A stretch of 64,000 nucleotides of DNA, taken from assembly GCF_947495625.1 (NCBI RefSeq), contig NZ_CANLZW010000021.1, positions 21,119 through 85,118 on the forward strand. Direction: 5' to 3'. Below are positions 17,963-26,708 of the stretch, piece by piece; positions within the stretch are counted from its first letter, which is position 1; each line of letters starts with the position of its first letter. Source of the DNA: an uncultured Cocleimonas sp. GTDB taxonomy: Bacteria > Pseudomonadota > Gammaproteobacteria > Thiotrichales > Thiotrichaceae. Under the pieces are notes generated by a model. That model searched no databases and had not been told where the DNA came from. It saw only the letters and a program-made list of their open reading frames with translations. The position numbers were made by a program, and so were the translations under genes.

Positions 17963-18241
17963 ATGCTAAATCTACAAGATATTATTGGTATGTGTGATTG
18001 TACCGAAGAAGAAATTGCAGCAGTTGCTATGCACGAACATGTGCCGGATGCAGTAGCCTCTGAACTTGCTAATTACATTATTCATGGAGAGGATGGTATT
18101 CCTAAGCTACGAAGAATTATTAAAGATGATATCGAAGAAGCTAAAAGAAAAGGTCATGATGAACAAGCAGCTCATCTGAGAGAAGTGTTAAAGCACTTTA
18201 TTGCTAACCATCCACTTTATCTGGAAAAAGGTAAAGGATAG
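17963..18241 (+). CDS. Small acidic hypothetical protein
   Basis: A 92-residue soluble protein, predicted mostly helical, beginning MLNLQDIIGMCDCTEEEIAA. It has EHVPDAVASELANYIIHGED in the middle and a charged C-terminal helix (RRIIKDDIEEAKRKGHDEQA). AAGGGAGAG precedes the ATG, supporting the start. I do not recognise a named family. It is followed by a G6 repeat and faces a convergent periplasmic-protein gene. Confidence 0.65.
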   Translation: MLNLQDIIGMCDCTEEEIAAVAMHEHVPDAVASELANYIIHGEDGIPKLRRIIKDDIEEAKRKGHDEQAAHLREVLKHFIANHPLYLEKGKG

Positions 18242-18283
18242 AACGATAGAAATCATATCATCTGTCACTTCCTGCTTTGAGCT

Positions 18284-18313
18284 AAAAAAGTGGCTTAAAG
18301 TAGGGGGGTGACT
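18284..18313 (+). repeat. G6 element copy between convergent genes
   Basis: A6 GTGGCTTAA followed by AGTAGGGGGGTGACT; ends 13 bp from the stop of the minus-strand gene at 18326. Confidence 0.85.
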
Positions 18314-18325
18314 AATAAAGTGGAT

Positions 18326-18778
18326 TTACTTATCTAGGAATACGACGCTCATATTGGCTTGCGACCAGATCTTCCATTCACCATTTTCCTGTTTGAAAAT
18401 CTGTAGCATATCTAGCTCATTGTTTTTAAATGCAGGTCCAGATACTTTCTTGGTAATTTGCTTTACTCGAACATAAGCAAGTTCTTCGTCGTGTGCGATA
18501 AATTTGATACTTTTTATATCGTAATCGAGTTCGTAAATATCGAATAGACGAGCAATCAAATTTTTACTACTTGCGTACAATGTTGATTGGCTATGGATAG
18601 TAGCCATTGTTCCTTCTATATTTTCAGCTTTCATTTGCTTGGCATTTTCTTGAATGACCTGGTACAAAGCTTTAGTAATTTCAGTATTTTCTGGAATCTT
18701 CACTTCCGCATTTGCGGTTGAACTTAGAACTAGTAGTGAAGAAAAGCTTAGATAGATAATTAGTAAGAATGATTTCAT
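18326..18778 (-). CDS. Secreted NTF2/SnoaL-like fold protein (hypothetical)
   Basis: The 150-residue product has a signal peptide, MKSFLLIIYLSFSSLLVLSS ending TANA-EV. The mature part has the strand-helix layout of small NTF2-like proteins: an N-terminal helix pair (ITKALYQVIQENAKQMKAEN), MATIHSQSTLYASS, and paired strands LAYVRVKQITKKVSG and WKIWSQANMSVVF. This fold assignment is by pattern only. It is probably periplasmic with unknown role. It is monocistronic. Confidence 0.6.
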   Translation of the reverse strand: MKSFLLIIYLSFSSLLVLSSTANAEVKIPENTEITKALYQVIQENAKQMKAENIEGTMATIHSQSTLYASSKNLIARLFDIYELDYDIKSIKFIAHDEELAYVRVKQITKKVSGPAFKNNELDMLQIFKQENGEWKIWSQANMSVVFLDK

Positions 18779-18922
18779 GATAAATCCTGTTGGATGGCTA
18801 TTTAGATGATTATATAGCTGCTTTTATTTATAGTTTTATAATCACTTATATAAAAGTAGGATTAAATGACGCTTTAAGCAAAGAGAAAAGATGCTTAATC
18901 ACAATACTATCGATTCTTAGAG

Positions 18923-20014
18923 TTATTCAACTTTAGTTGTGTCTTGCAGGGTGTCTTGCTCTTGCAGCTTTGCTTGTTCGGCTGCCTTCTTAAACCATTT
19001 AAGGGCCTGCTTTAAGTCTTTTTTTACACCTTGCCCACTTTCATAAAGTGAAGCCAGATTAAATTGAGCTTTGGGGTTACCTTGTTCTGCCGCTCTACGG
19101 TACCACTTCGCAGCTTGCTCCAGATTTTTCTCTACACCTGTTCCATTTTCGTATCGTAATCCAATTTCAAATTGTCTCGTTGCACTTACTTGTTGTTCTT
19201 TAGTAGGAACTATAAAGGGAGCTATAAATACTTTGTTTGTGGATGCTGGCTTTATCAAAGATTGAGTCTTTTGTTTCAGAATTTGTTTTTTTCTAACAGG
19301 AGACTTCTTTTTGACAGTAGTTTTCTTTCTGATAGTCGCTTTAGGGCGCTTCACTTTTTTGGTTTTTGCCTGTTTTTTGCCTGTTTTGACTCTGTTTTTA
19401 GTCTTACTTTTGTTTTTAACTGTTTTTATTTTTTTGGATAACGATAATTGTCTGGCAACCTCTTCAATAGTTAACTCTGGTTTCTTTAGTGCTGTCGCTG
19501 CAGGGCTTAGCAAGTAGTCATCATCATTTTGATCAAAAGGCGTTGTTGCAGGTTCTGCCGGCGTTGATGATGGAGATTTCATACCATGAGAATGATTAAC
19601 CCCATTCACAGGGTAAGGATGCGTATGCGTTCTTCCATCATGTTTGTGACGATGAGGATGATTTAATCCAGAAGGAGGCAAAGGATGACTATGCCATCTA
19701 CCACCGTGTTGATGTTTTACACTGTTAGGGTCAGGTTTCGTTTGTGGACTGTTGTGCGTATGTTTAAAACCAATTTCAGCAGAATAAGGATGAATATGAC
19801 TGCGTCCATTATGCGAATGTCTGTGGAAGTGTTTGATGACAGAAGCAGGGAGAATGTGACTATGCACTCGGCCATTGTGAGAATGACTGATAGCTTTCCC
19901 TGATGCAGAGTTTGATGCAGTTGATATTGAGCCAGTTGAATTTGAACTTGCAGAAAATACAGGACTCGCTATCAATGAAAGAAATAGTAATGATAGCACT
20001 GTAATCGCCCGCAT
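18923..20014 (-). CDS. Secreted His-rich repeat protein with Sel1 repeats
   Basis: A 363-residue protein with an unusual layout. Residues 1-22 are a signal peptide. Residues about 43-150 hold about five imperfect repeats of 20-28 residues built on HxHNGRxHxHPxPxxGxxHxH, very rich in HxH pairs. Residues about 195-255 are Lys/Arg-rich (KKIKTVKNKSKTKNRVKTGK and similar). Residues about 283-350 are two Sel1 repeats (ATRQFEIGLRYENGTGVEKN, then KAQFNLASLYESGQGVKKDL). The His block suggests zinc, nickel or copper binding, and Sel1 repeats usually mediate protein contacts. It lies upstream of no clear partner; function is not assigned. Confidence 0.75.
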   Translation of the reverse strand: MRAITVLSLLFLSLIASPVFSASSNSTGSISTASNSASGKAISHSHNGRVHSHILPASVIKHFHRHSHNGRSHIHPYSAEIGFKHTHNSPQTKPDPNSVKHQHGGRWHSHPLPPSGLNHPHRHKHDGRTHTHPYPVNGVNHSHGMKSPSSTPAEPATTPFDQNDDDYLLSPAATALKKPELTIEEVARQLSLSKKIKTVKNKSKTKNRVKTGKKQAKTKKVKRPKATIRKKTTVKKKSPVRKKQILKQKTQSLIKPASTNKVFIAPFIVPTKEQQVSATRQFEIGLRYENGTGVEKNLEQAAKWYRRAAEQGNPKAQFNLASLYESGQGVKKDLKQALKWFKKAAEQAKLQEQDTLQDTTKVE

Positions 20015-20128
20015 ATCCCAACCTTAAATAAGTGTTCGTTGTTGAGTGTAAACTATTTTGCCAGTTCTGTTTATAGTCTCTTCAGTGATTCAGACTGTTT
20101 ATTAAATGCTTTATTAAATAGTTTATTT

Positions 20129-20160
20129 AAAAAGGTGCTCTAAAGTAGGGGGGTGACTTA
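20129..20160 (+). repeat. G6 element copy downstream of ppnN
   Basis: A5 GGTGCTCTAA then AGTAGGGGGGTGACTTA; 33 bp from the ppnN stop, on the strand opposite to ppnN. Confidence 0.85.
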
Positions 20161-20193
20161 AAACCACCTACTTTATAAACAATTACTATTATC

Positions 20194-21567
20194 TTACTTC
20201 ACAATCTCATAACACGGCGTATAAGCCACATCACTCGGTAATTTCATACGATCCTGTTTGATAAATGATTTAAGTAAATCATCCATCTTTTGCATGATTT
20301 CTGGATCGCCACTCAACTGAAACAGGCCGTGTTTCTCAATTGCACGAATTCCATCATCTTTTACATTACCCGCTACGATCCCGGAAAAAGCTCGTCGTAA
20401 ATTAGCCGCGAGTACATGAGTTTCCAGGTCTTTGCTTAATTCAAGATTCGCCATATTTTCATGCGTTGGTATAAAGGTTTGCTGGAATTCATTATCAATT
20501 TTTAAACGCCAGTTAAAGTAATAGGCATCACTGTGCTGACGGCGGAAATCCCTAACTCTTTTAGTTCCTTTCTTGATTTTCTTCGCTACTTTGGCAGGAT
20601 TATTGATAATTATTTCATACTGTTCCTGAGCTTTTTTACCCAGCGTTGCACCTATAAAATCATCTATTTTCTGAAAATAATCACGCGAACTTTCTGGTGC
20701 GGTAAAAATTAATGGAAACGGTAAAGGCTCGTTGTCTGGGTGTAATAATATACCGAGAATATACAGAATTTCTTCGGTCGTGCCTGCGCCTCCGGGAAAC
20801 ACAATAATCGCATGTCCGGTTCGTACAAACGCTTCCAGACGCTTTTCGATATCTGGCAGAATAACTAAATCATTCACTATGGGGTTTGGCGATTCGGCCG
20901 CGATTATTCCTGGCTCGGTAATACCTAAATATTGACCATCATTAATACGTTGCTTCGCGTGTCCGTATGTTGCACCTTTCATTGGGCCTTTCATGGCGCC
21001 AGGTCCACAGCCAGTGCAGATATCCATGCCGCGCAAACCTAATTCATAACCTGTTTCTTTGGTGTAATCATATTCAGTACGGGAGATGGAATGTCCGCCC
21101 CAGCAGACCACCAGCTGAGGTCTGGAACGTGGACGAAGATTGCCCGAGTTACGCATTATATGAAACACAGCATTGGTAATGCCGTCGCTATCAGTCAGGT
21201 CAAACTTTGGGTTGTCGATGATATCGTCGTGGGTATAGAGGATGTCTCGCATCACCGCGAATAAGTGTTCATTAATACCCTGAATCATTCTGCCATCAAC
21301 AAAAGCTTCCGCGGGTGCGCCTTTTACCTCGAGCTTTATGCCGCGGTCTTGCTGGATAATGCGGATTTGAAACGCTTTGTGGCGCTCTAAAAGCTCCTTT
21401 GCGTCATCGGTATAATTACCGTGGGTTAGTACCGCTAATGCACATTGGCGAAATACCGGGTAAATTCCGGTATTTGAGGCGTCTAGTAATCTAGAAACTT
21501 CGAGTTGAGATAAAATATTGAGGTGTTGCGTAGGCGTAATACGCGCGCTTACTAATTGTTCAGACAT
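20194..21567 (-). CDS. ppnN: Nucleotide 5'-monophosphate nucleosidase PpnN (YgdH/LOG family)
   Basis: The 457-residue product hydrolyses nucleoside monophosphates to base and ribose 5-phosphate; the E. coli protein is (p)ppGpp-stimulated. The family start LNILSQLEVSRLLDAS, the regulatory N-terminal domain ending in FAVMRDILYTHDDIIDNPKF, and the Rossmann LOG core are all present. The core has VVCWGGHSISRTEYDYTKE, DICTGCGPGAMKGPMKGA and the catalytic PGGAGTTEEILYILGILLHP. Length is within a few residues of the E. coli protein (454). It is monocistronic between two G6 elements. Confidence 0.95.
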   Translation of the reverse strand: MSEQLVSARITPTQHLNILSQLEVSRLLDASNTGIYPVFRQCALAVLTHGNYTDDAKELLERHKAFQIRIIQQDRGIKLEVKGAPAEAFVDGRMIQGINEHLFAVMRDILYTHDDIIDNPKFDLTDSDGITNAVFHIMRNSGNLRPRSRPQLVVCWGGHSISRTEYDYTKETGYELGLRGMDICTGCGPGAMKGPMKGATYGHAKQRINDGQYLGITEPGIIAAESPNPIVNDLVILPDIEKRLEAFVRTGHAIIVFPGGAGTTEEILYILGILLHPDNEPLPFPLIFTAPESSRDYFQKIDDFIGATLGKKAQEQYEIIINNPAKVAKKIKKGTKRVRDFRRQHSDAYYFNWRLKIDNEFQQTFIPTHENMANLELSKDLETHVLAANLRRAFSGIVAGNVKDDGIRAIEKHGLFQLSGDPEIMQKMDDLLKSFIKQDRMKLPSDVAYTPCYEIVK

Positions 21568-21753
21568 GTATGTTTAATTCCATTGGATGTATTCAAAGGT
21601 CGCAATCAGATTGGATGTGTCATTTCTTATTGTGCCCATGATTGTTTTTGTTATTTAACTAACTAACTACTTAGATATAAATTTAGACGAGTTTAGATAA
21701 ATTTAGACGAAATAGTGTAATAAGCCAATATTACACTATTATGAATTCCCCTC

Positions 21754-21785
21754 AAAAAATGCCTTAAAAGTAGGGGGGTGACTTA
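21754..21785 (+). repeat. G6 element copy between ppnN and avtA
   Basis: A6 TGCCTTAAA then AGTAGGGGGGTGACTTA; downstream of avtA by 44 bp. Confidence 0.85.
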
Positions 21786-21828
21786 ATTTATAATCAGTTT
21801 GCACATTTACCCTTAGTTAATCTTAAAA

Positions 21829-23106
21829 CTATGAAGTGATAATGCGATAAATGGCTTCGAGTCCTTTTCTCAAGGTCGCTTCATCTTTCGCATAATTGAT
21901 TCGGATACATTGATGTTTATGCGCCCAGTCATCTTCAATGCCAATAAAGAAGTTATGTCCGGGGATGATATAAACGTCTTCGCGTTTCAGGCGGGTATAA
22001 ATTTCTTCACCTGTTATATCCATATCTTTAAACCACAGCCACATGAAAAAGGCACCTTCCAGCTTGTGCAGATAGACCGGCTGATCAGCAAAAACTTCAT
22101 TGAATAAGCGCACAGCTGTCGCTGCTTTATCTTCATAAAACGGTCTGATTACATTACGGCATAGATTCAGTAATTCCTTGTCCTTAATCATTCGAGTCAT
22201 TAAGGTTGGGCCAACACTGTTCGGCGCTAGAATCATAATGCCATTGATACGACTCAGAGAGCTGATGATTTCATGGTTGGCAATCACGATACCGGTTCTT
22301 AAACCCGGTAAACCCAATTTGGATAGCGACATGCACAGTATCGTATTCGGATTCCAGGTAAGTTCAGCATCGATGTAAATCGCCCCGGGAAAAGGATGAC
22401 CATAAGCATTATCAATAATTAAAGGTATATTATATTGCTGCGCAAGCGTGTCGAGTCGCGATAATTCATCATCGGTAATGACATTGCCGGTAGGATTGGT
22501 AGGGCGGGAAACACAGATTGCACCAACGTTATTATGCGTTTCTGCCAATGTTTCTTCCAAGGCATCAAAATCTATTTCGTATTTAAACTGCTTAGCGTCA
22601 TCCGCCGAATACTCTTCGAGTATATTGATGTTCGGCTTGATTGAGATGAACATATCATCGCTTAAACCCTGATCAGCATAACCGACATATTCGGGTGCTA
22701 GCGGGAATAGGATTTTGTTATTACTGCCGTCAGTCATCTCACCGGCAAGTAGATTAAACAAGCTAAAGAAGTTGCTTTGGCTACCATTACTCAGGGCAAT
22801 ATTATTCGCATCAAGTCCCCAGCCGTAACGGTCATTGAGCATATCCGCCAAGGCTTCTCTAAATTCGTCAAAACCCAACGGACCATCGTATAAACCTAGC
22901 ATAGAATCGACTTTAGAACTGGAGATGAGCGCTTGCAACTCTTTAACAAAAAGCGCATTGGATTCTGGTATTAATGCAGGGTTGCCACCACCCAGCATAA
23001 CGATATCAGGATTGCCGCTGTTATTCGCATTGCCAAGGTCTTCCATTAACTGGGTAATTCCAGTAGGTTGGGTAAATTTTTTGCCGAATTTAGATAAGTT
23101 CATCAC
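21829..23106 (-). CDS. avtA: Valine--pyruvate aminotransferase
   Basis: A 425-residue PLP-dependent class I aminotransferase exchanging amino groups between valine and pyruvate. Family marks: FGKKFTQPTGITQLMEDLG at the start, IVMLGGGNPALIP, GLYDGPLGFDEFREALADML, NIALSNGSQSNFFSLFNLLAG, and the PLP-lysine region ILCMSLSKLGLPGLRTGI. The length agrees with E. coli AvtA (417). It stands alone, with a long AT-rich region upstream. Confidence 0.93.
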   Translation of the reverse strand: MMNLSKFGKKFTQPTGITQLMEDLGNANNSGNPDIVMLGGGNPALIPESNALFVKELQALISSSKVDSMLGLYDGPLGFDEFREALADMLNDRYGWGLDANNIALSNGSQSNFFSLFNLLAGEMTDGSNNKILFPLAPEYVGYADQGLSDDMFISIKPNINILEEYSADDAKQFKYEIDFDALEETLAETHNNVGAICVSRPTNPTGNVITDDELSRLDTLAQQYNIPLIIDNAYGHPFPGAIYIDAELTWNPNTILCMSLSKLGLPGLRTGIVIANHEIISSLSRINGIMILAPNSVGPTLMTRMIKDKELLNLCRNVIRPFYEDKAATAVRLFNEVFADQPVYLHKLEGAFFMWLWFKDMDITGEEIYTRLKREDVYIIPGHNFFIGIEDDWAHKHQCIRINYAKDEATLRKGLEAIYRIITS

Positions 23107-23499
23107 AGTATTTGAGTAATTATATTTAGGTTAGCGTTACGTTAGTTTGGGCTAGGATATTAGTATGAAAGTTTGAATAAAATTGTGCTTAGGTCTAAAA
23201 AAGTTGTAATTATAACGCTTGTTAGAAATGCTGTGATGTTTAATTTTTGATGATAGTTTTCAATGTCACTTTAGGTTAAGTCTTTAAAAAGTGCCTAATC
23301 TCTGTATAAATTTTCATTTAAATAAATGATGTATCTTATTTAATTGATGTAAATTAAGAATTGTTAAATCTTCAAAATAATAAATCATTAATAATGTTAA
23401 GTTAATTACATAAAAGATACTTCTAAAACAAGCTGTCATTTCAAATGGCCATCATTTCTGATGAAGATTTACTAATAATGAATAACTCAAAAAATACAC
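23107..23499. other. AT-rich divergent intergenic region
   Basis: Nearly 400 bp between avtA and the DUF1538 operon. It is very AT-rich and must hold both promoters. I see no clear ORF, no G6 element and no convincing consensus promoter. Confidence 0.4.
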
Positions 23500-24237
23500 A
23501 TGTTACGTCCACTTAAAGCGTTATTTTTCTCCTTATTGGGTAGCTTGCGTGATCTTTTTCCCATTATTATCGTCATCGGTTTTTTTCAACTCGTGGTTTT
23601 ACAACAACCCATTCCTGATCTGGTGAGTCTACTCACTGGAATTCTGTTCGTGTTACTCGGCTTAACCTTTTTTATGTTCGGACTAGAAATGGGCCTGTTT
23701 CCGATTGGAGAATCGATGGCGCATGCCTTTGCGCAAAAAGGCAGTGTTGTGTGGTTATTGATATTCGCTTTTGCACTAGGTTTTGGCACGACAATCGCTG
23801 AACCTGCCTTAATAGCAGTGGCAGCAGAATCGGCACAGATAGCCGCAGAAGGTGGCGTGATTGATAAGACAGAAGCAGCCATGAAAAGTTATGCAACCGG
23901 CTTACGCTTGACGGTTGCCGTATCAGTCGGGTTAGCAATTCTAGTCGGAGTTCTTCGCATATTAAAAGGCTGGCCAATACATTATTTAATTATCGGGGGT
24001 TACATAGGGGTAATGATTATGACAACAATGGCGCCTAAATCGATTATCGGCATTGCCTATGATTCGGGTGGGGTAACCACATCAACAATAACCGTGCCGT
24101 TAGTGGCAGCTTTGGGTGTGGGACTCGCAAGTAGTATCAAAGGGCGTAACCCAATGGTGGATGGATTTGGTTTGATTGCATTCGCATCACTTACGCCGAT
24201 GATTTTTGTCATGGCCTACGGCATGGTCATCAACTGA
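23500..24237 (+). CDS. DUF1538 family membrane protein, copy 1
   Basis: The 245-residue product is an integral membrane protein with about six to seven helices. Family motifs are FLFS-type start [40 protein letters not shown] and [20 protein letters not shown], then [20 protein letters not shown]. These are shared almost word for word with the next gene, so the pair arose by duplication and may form a heterodimer. Its stop overlaps the next start by one base. The PII and CBS genes downstream suggest regulated transport. Substrate unknown. Confidence 0.88.
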   Translation: MLRPLKALFFSLLGSLRDLFPIIIVIGFFQLVVLQQPIPDLVSLLTGILFVLLGLTFFMFGLEMGLFPIGESMAHAFAQKGSVVWLLIFAFALGFGTTIAEPALIAVAAESAQIAAEGGVIDKTEAAMKSYATGLRLTVAVSVGLAILVGVLRILKGWPIHYLIIGGYIGVMIMTTMAPKSIIGIAYDSGGVTTSTITVPLVAALGVGLASSIKGRNPMVDGFGLIAFASLTPMIFVMAYGMVIN

Positions 24238-25076
24238 TGGCGGGCTTATTACAATGGTTTAGTGATTTCGGTGGCGTGCTGCTTTCTACCGTAAGAGACG
24301 TATTGCCGATTATAGTCATCTTGCTTGGTTTTCAGATATTCGTCTTAAGAAAGGCAATACCTAATCTACGTCGTGTCATTATCGGTTTCGCCTATGTCAT
24401 TGTGGGTCTGGCACTTTTTTTACAAGGCTTAGAACAGGCATTGTTCCCGCTAGGGAGATTGATGGCAGAACAGTTAACCAATCCAGAGTTTATATATAAC
24501 GGTCTTGAAAACTTCAGTGGAACCATTCACTGGCAAGATTATAAATGGGTCTATGTATTTGCTGTCGCTATTGGTTTTAGTACCACGATTGCAGAACCTT
24601 CGCTGATGGCAGTTGCGATTAAAGCCAATGAAGTTTCAGGCGGAAGCATTGGTGTTTGGGGACTTCGTATTGCTGTTGCGATTGGTGTTGCTATCGGTAT
24701 TGGTCTTGGCGCATTTCGTATTGTTACGGGTTATCCCTTGCACTGGTTTATTATCAGCGGCTATTTTGTGGTGGTGATTCAAACCTTTTTCGCACCGAAA
24801 ATGATTGTGCCTTTGGCATATGATTCCGGTGGTGTAACTACATCCACAGTCACCGTTCCATTGGTAGCTGCATTGGGCTTGGGTCTGGCAGAAACTGTTC
24901 CGGGACGTAACCCATTAATGGACGGTTTTGGTCTTATCGCTTTTGCCAGTTTATTCCCAATTATCGCCGTGATGGCATACGCTCAGATTTCAGCATTTAT
25001 GAGTAAACGAAAAGCCGCAAGAATCGACACTAGATCGGCCGAATTAAGCACCGCAAAAATTAATTTAAAGAGGTAA
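24237..25076 (+). CDS. DUF1538 family membrane protein, copy 2
   Basis: A 279-residue paralogue of the preceding gene. It repeats the [36 protein letters not shown] and [20 protein letters not shown] motifs, and has a short basic cytoplasmic tail (SKRKAARIDTRSAELSTAKI). The ATG overlaps the upstream stop (TGATG), so the two are translationally coupled. With copy 1 it probably makes a two-subunit channel or transporter. Confidence 0.88.
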   Translation: MAGLLQWFSDFGGVLLSTVRDVLPIIVILLGFQIFVLRKAIPNLRRVIIGFAYVIVGLALFLQGLEQALFPLGRLMAEQLTNPEFIYNGLENFSGTIHWQDYKWVYVFAVAIGFSTTIAEPSLMAVAIKANEVSGGSIGVWGLRIAVAIGVAIGIGLGAFRIVTGYPLHWFIISGYFVVVIQTFFAPKMIVPLAYDSGGVTTSTVTVPLVAALGLGLAETVPGRNPLMDGFGLIAFASLFPIIAVMAYAQISAFMSKRKAARIDTRSAELSTAKINLKR

Positions 25077-25079
25077 ACC

Positions 25080-25430
25080 ATGCATTTCAAATTGATTATC
25101 GCATTGGTAGAAGATGCTAAAACAAACACTATTCTCAATGCTGCCCGCGAGGCTGGGGCAACCGGTACCACTGTGATTAAAAGTGCCAGTGGCGAAGGAG
25201 CGGAAGAAAGCAAAACGTTTTTTGGACTAACCTTAGAAGCGCAGCGCGATGTGTTGTTGTTATTGGTAGAAGAACACTTGAGTCGCCACATTCTGGAAAC
25301 GATTAAAACTGCCGGCGAATTTGAAACGCAAAAAGGCGCGGGTATCGCTTTCCAGATAGATGTGGAAGATGTGGTTGGCATTACTCATCAAATAGAAAAA
25401 TTATCCGAAACGGTTGAGGAGAAGCTTTAA
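25080..25430 (+). CDS. PII-like regulatory protein
   Basis: The 116-residue product has the ferredoxin-like PII fold pattern: FKLIIALVEDAKTNTILNAA, then a GATGTTVIKSASGEGAEESK T-loop-like segment, then DVLLLLVEEHLSRHILETIK. It lacks the PII tyrosine-containing T-loop consensus, so it is PII-like rather than GlnB. It starts 3 bp after the DUF1538 copy 2 stop with AGAGG upstream. By analogy with PII-AmtB it may gate the two DUF1538 membrane proteins in response to a nucleotide. Confidence 0.8.
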   Translation: MHFKLIIALVEDAKTNTILNAAREAGATGTTVIKSASGEGAEESKTFFGLTLEAQRDVLLLLVEEHLSRHILETIKTAGEFETQKGAGIAFQIDVEDVVGITHQIEKLSETVEEKL

Positions 25431-25870
25431 TGGTAGATCAAACTAAACATCAATCAACCCTGAAAAAGCAGAAAATTCGCGTGAAGGAAGTGATGAAAAG
25501 TGACTTTAACCTTGCCGATGGACTAGATACGGTAAAATCTGCATTGCAGGAAATGGAGCATCACGAAAGTCATACACTGATTATTAATAAGCGCGATGAA
25601 GATGACGAGTACGGGATTGTATTACTCGCTGATATCGCAAAAAAAGTGATTGCTAAAGATCGTTCTCCAGAGCGGGTTAATCTGTATGAGATCATGTCTA
25701 AACCAGTAATCTGCGTACGAGCAAATATGGATATTCGCTATTGCGCGCGTTTGTTTAGTAACTTCGGTTTGAAGCTTGCGCCTGTAGTCGATGAAAAAAC
25801 AGGCGAACTCGTTGGCACTGTGAGTTATAACGATATTGTTTTAAAAGGTCTGGTTAAATTGATGGATTAA
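25430..25870 (+). CDS. CBS-domain pair protein
   Basis: The 146-residue product has two CBS motifs. The first is RVKEVMKSDFNLADGLDTVK with SHTLIINKRDEDDEYGIVLL. The second is LYEIMSKPVICVRANMDIRY with LAPVVDEKTGELVGTVSYND. CBS pairs usually bind adenosyl ligands (AMP, ATP, SAM). The start codon overlaps the PII-like stop by one base, so the four genes 23500-25870 form a tight operon of two membrane proteins and two nucleotide-sensing proteins. Confidence 0.88.
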   Translation: MVDQTKHQSTLKKQKIRVKEVMKSDFNLADGLDTVKSALQEMEHHESHTLIINKRDEDDEYGIVLLADIAKKVIAKDRSPERVNLYEIMSKPVICVRANMDIRYCARLFSNFGLKLAPVVDEKTGELVGTVSYNDIVLKGLVKLMD

Positions 25871-25918
25871 TATCAATTCAAACTTGTTTTATTTATAGCG
25901 AAATAGGTGCCTATAGCT

Positions 25919-25948
25919 AAAAAAAGTGCCCATAAGTAGGGGGGTGTG
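25919..25948 (+). repeat. G6 element copy between convergent genes
   Basis: A7 GTGCCCATA then AGTAGGGGGGTGTG; 36 bp from the tetR-type stop. It has the GTGTG right-end variant. Confidence 0.85.
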
Positions 25949-25983
25949 TTTCAAAATAGCATTCCCCACTACTAATTAATTTT

Positions 25984-26604
25984 TTACTTTAGAAAGCTAT
26001 TTAGATACAGATCAATCAAATCAATGCCATCTCTTTCAAGATCTATCAGCTTAGTGGGTTCAAGATGCGAGTTTACCAAGCCATATAAATAAGAGAGTAA
26101 TCCCGCTGCAATAGTATCTGCCGAGAGCTCTACTTTAAGCATGGATTGGTTTTTAAGATACCCTAAAGCTATAGCCATACTGCTGAAATAAGACGCATAT
26201 TTATCCTGTAGATATGCGCGCAAGGGGGTTTCTTCATCGGTAATTTCAACACAATTCATTATAATCTTGAGCGACTGACTGAGCTTGGGATCATTCAATA
26301 CAGCGGCAATCATGCTGTGTAATATTTCCCTAAACGCTACATCAGGTTTTTCAACATCGCTTAAGTGTTCTAGCGCATGCGTGATTTCTTGATTAAAGCC
26401 ACCCGCGCCGTCTTCCCATAATGCGAGTATCAATGCATCTTTGTTTTCGAAATGCCAATATAACGCGCCCCGCGTCATGCCCGCTTCTTTAGCTATATGG
26501 TTCAAGGTCGTGTTAGCGATGCCTTGTTTAATAAAGAGACGCTGTGCTGCTTCAAGCAATGCCTGATAAGTTTTTTGTGCCTCTTCTTTGGTTTTTCTTG
26601 CCAT
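25984..26604 (-). CDS. TetR/AcrR-family repressor of the adjacent efflux pump
   Basis: A 206-residue protein. The N-terminal helix-turn-helix has LFIKQGIANTTLNHIAKEAG and MTRGALYWHFENKDALILAL, which is very close to the AcrR/TtgR pattern. A helical ligand-binding domain follows, with FREILHSMIAAVLNDPKLSQ. It is divergent from the RND operon. A perfect palindrome at 26647-26670 lies between the two starts and is the likely operator for both. The inducer is unknown. Confidence 0.9.
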   Translation of the reverse strand: MARKTKEEAQKTYQALLEAAQRLFIKQGIANTTLNHIAKEAGMTRGALYWHFENKDALILALWEDGAGGFNQEITHALEHLSDVEKPDVAFREILHSMIAAVLNDPKLSQSLKIIMNCVEITDEETPLRAYLQDKYASYFSSMAIALGYLKNQSMLKVELSADTIAAGLLSYLYGLVNSHLEPTKLIDLERDGIDLIDLYLNSFLK

Positions 26605-26646
26605 TAATTAATCCCTAATTTTTGCGCATGCTATCATAAAATAAAC

Positions 26647-26670
26647 TATACATACATGAATGTATGTATA
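26647..26670. promoter_or_regulatory. AcrR-type operator palindrome
   Basis: Two perfect 11-bp arms, TATACATACAT and ATGTATGTATA, separated by GA. Sequence and arrangement match the TACATACAT-type operator known for AcrR-like repressors of RND pumps. It lies between the divergent tetR-type gene (43 bp away) and the adaptor gene (39 bp away). Confidence 0.85.
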
Positions 26671-26708
26671 TAATATGCAACTTTATTTAATTTCTGAGTA
26701 ATCGTGTT

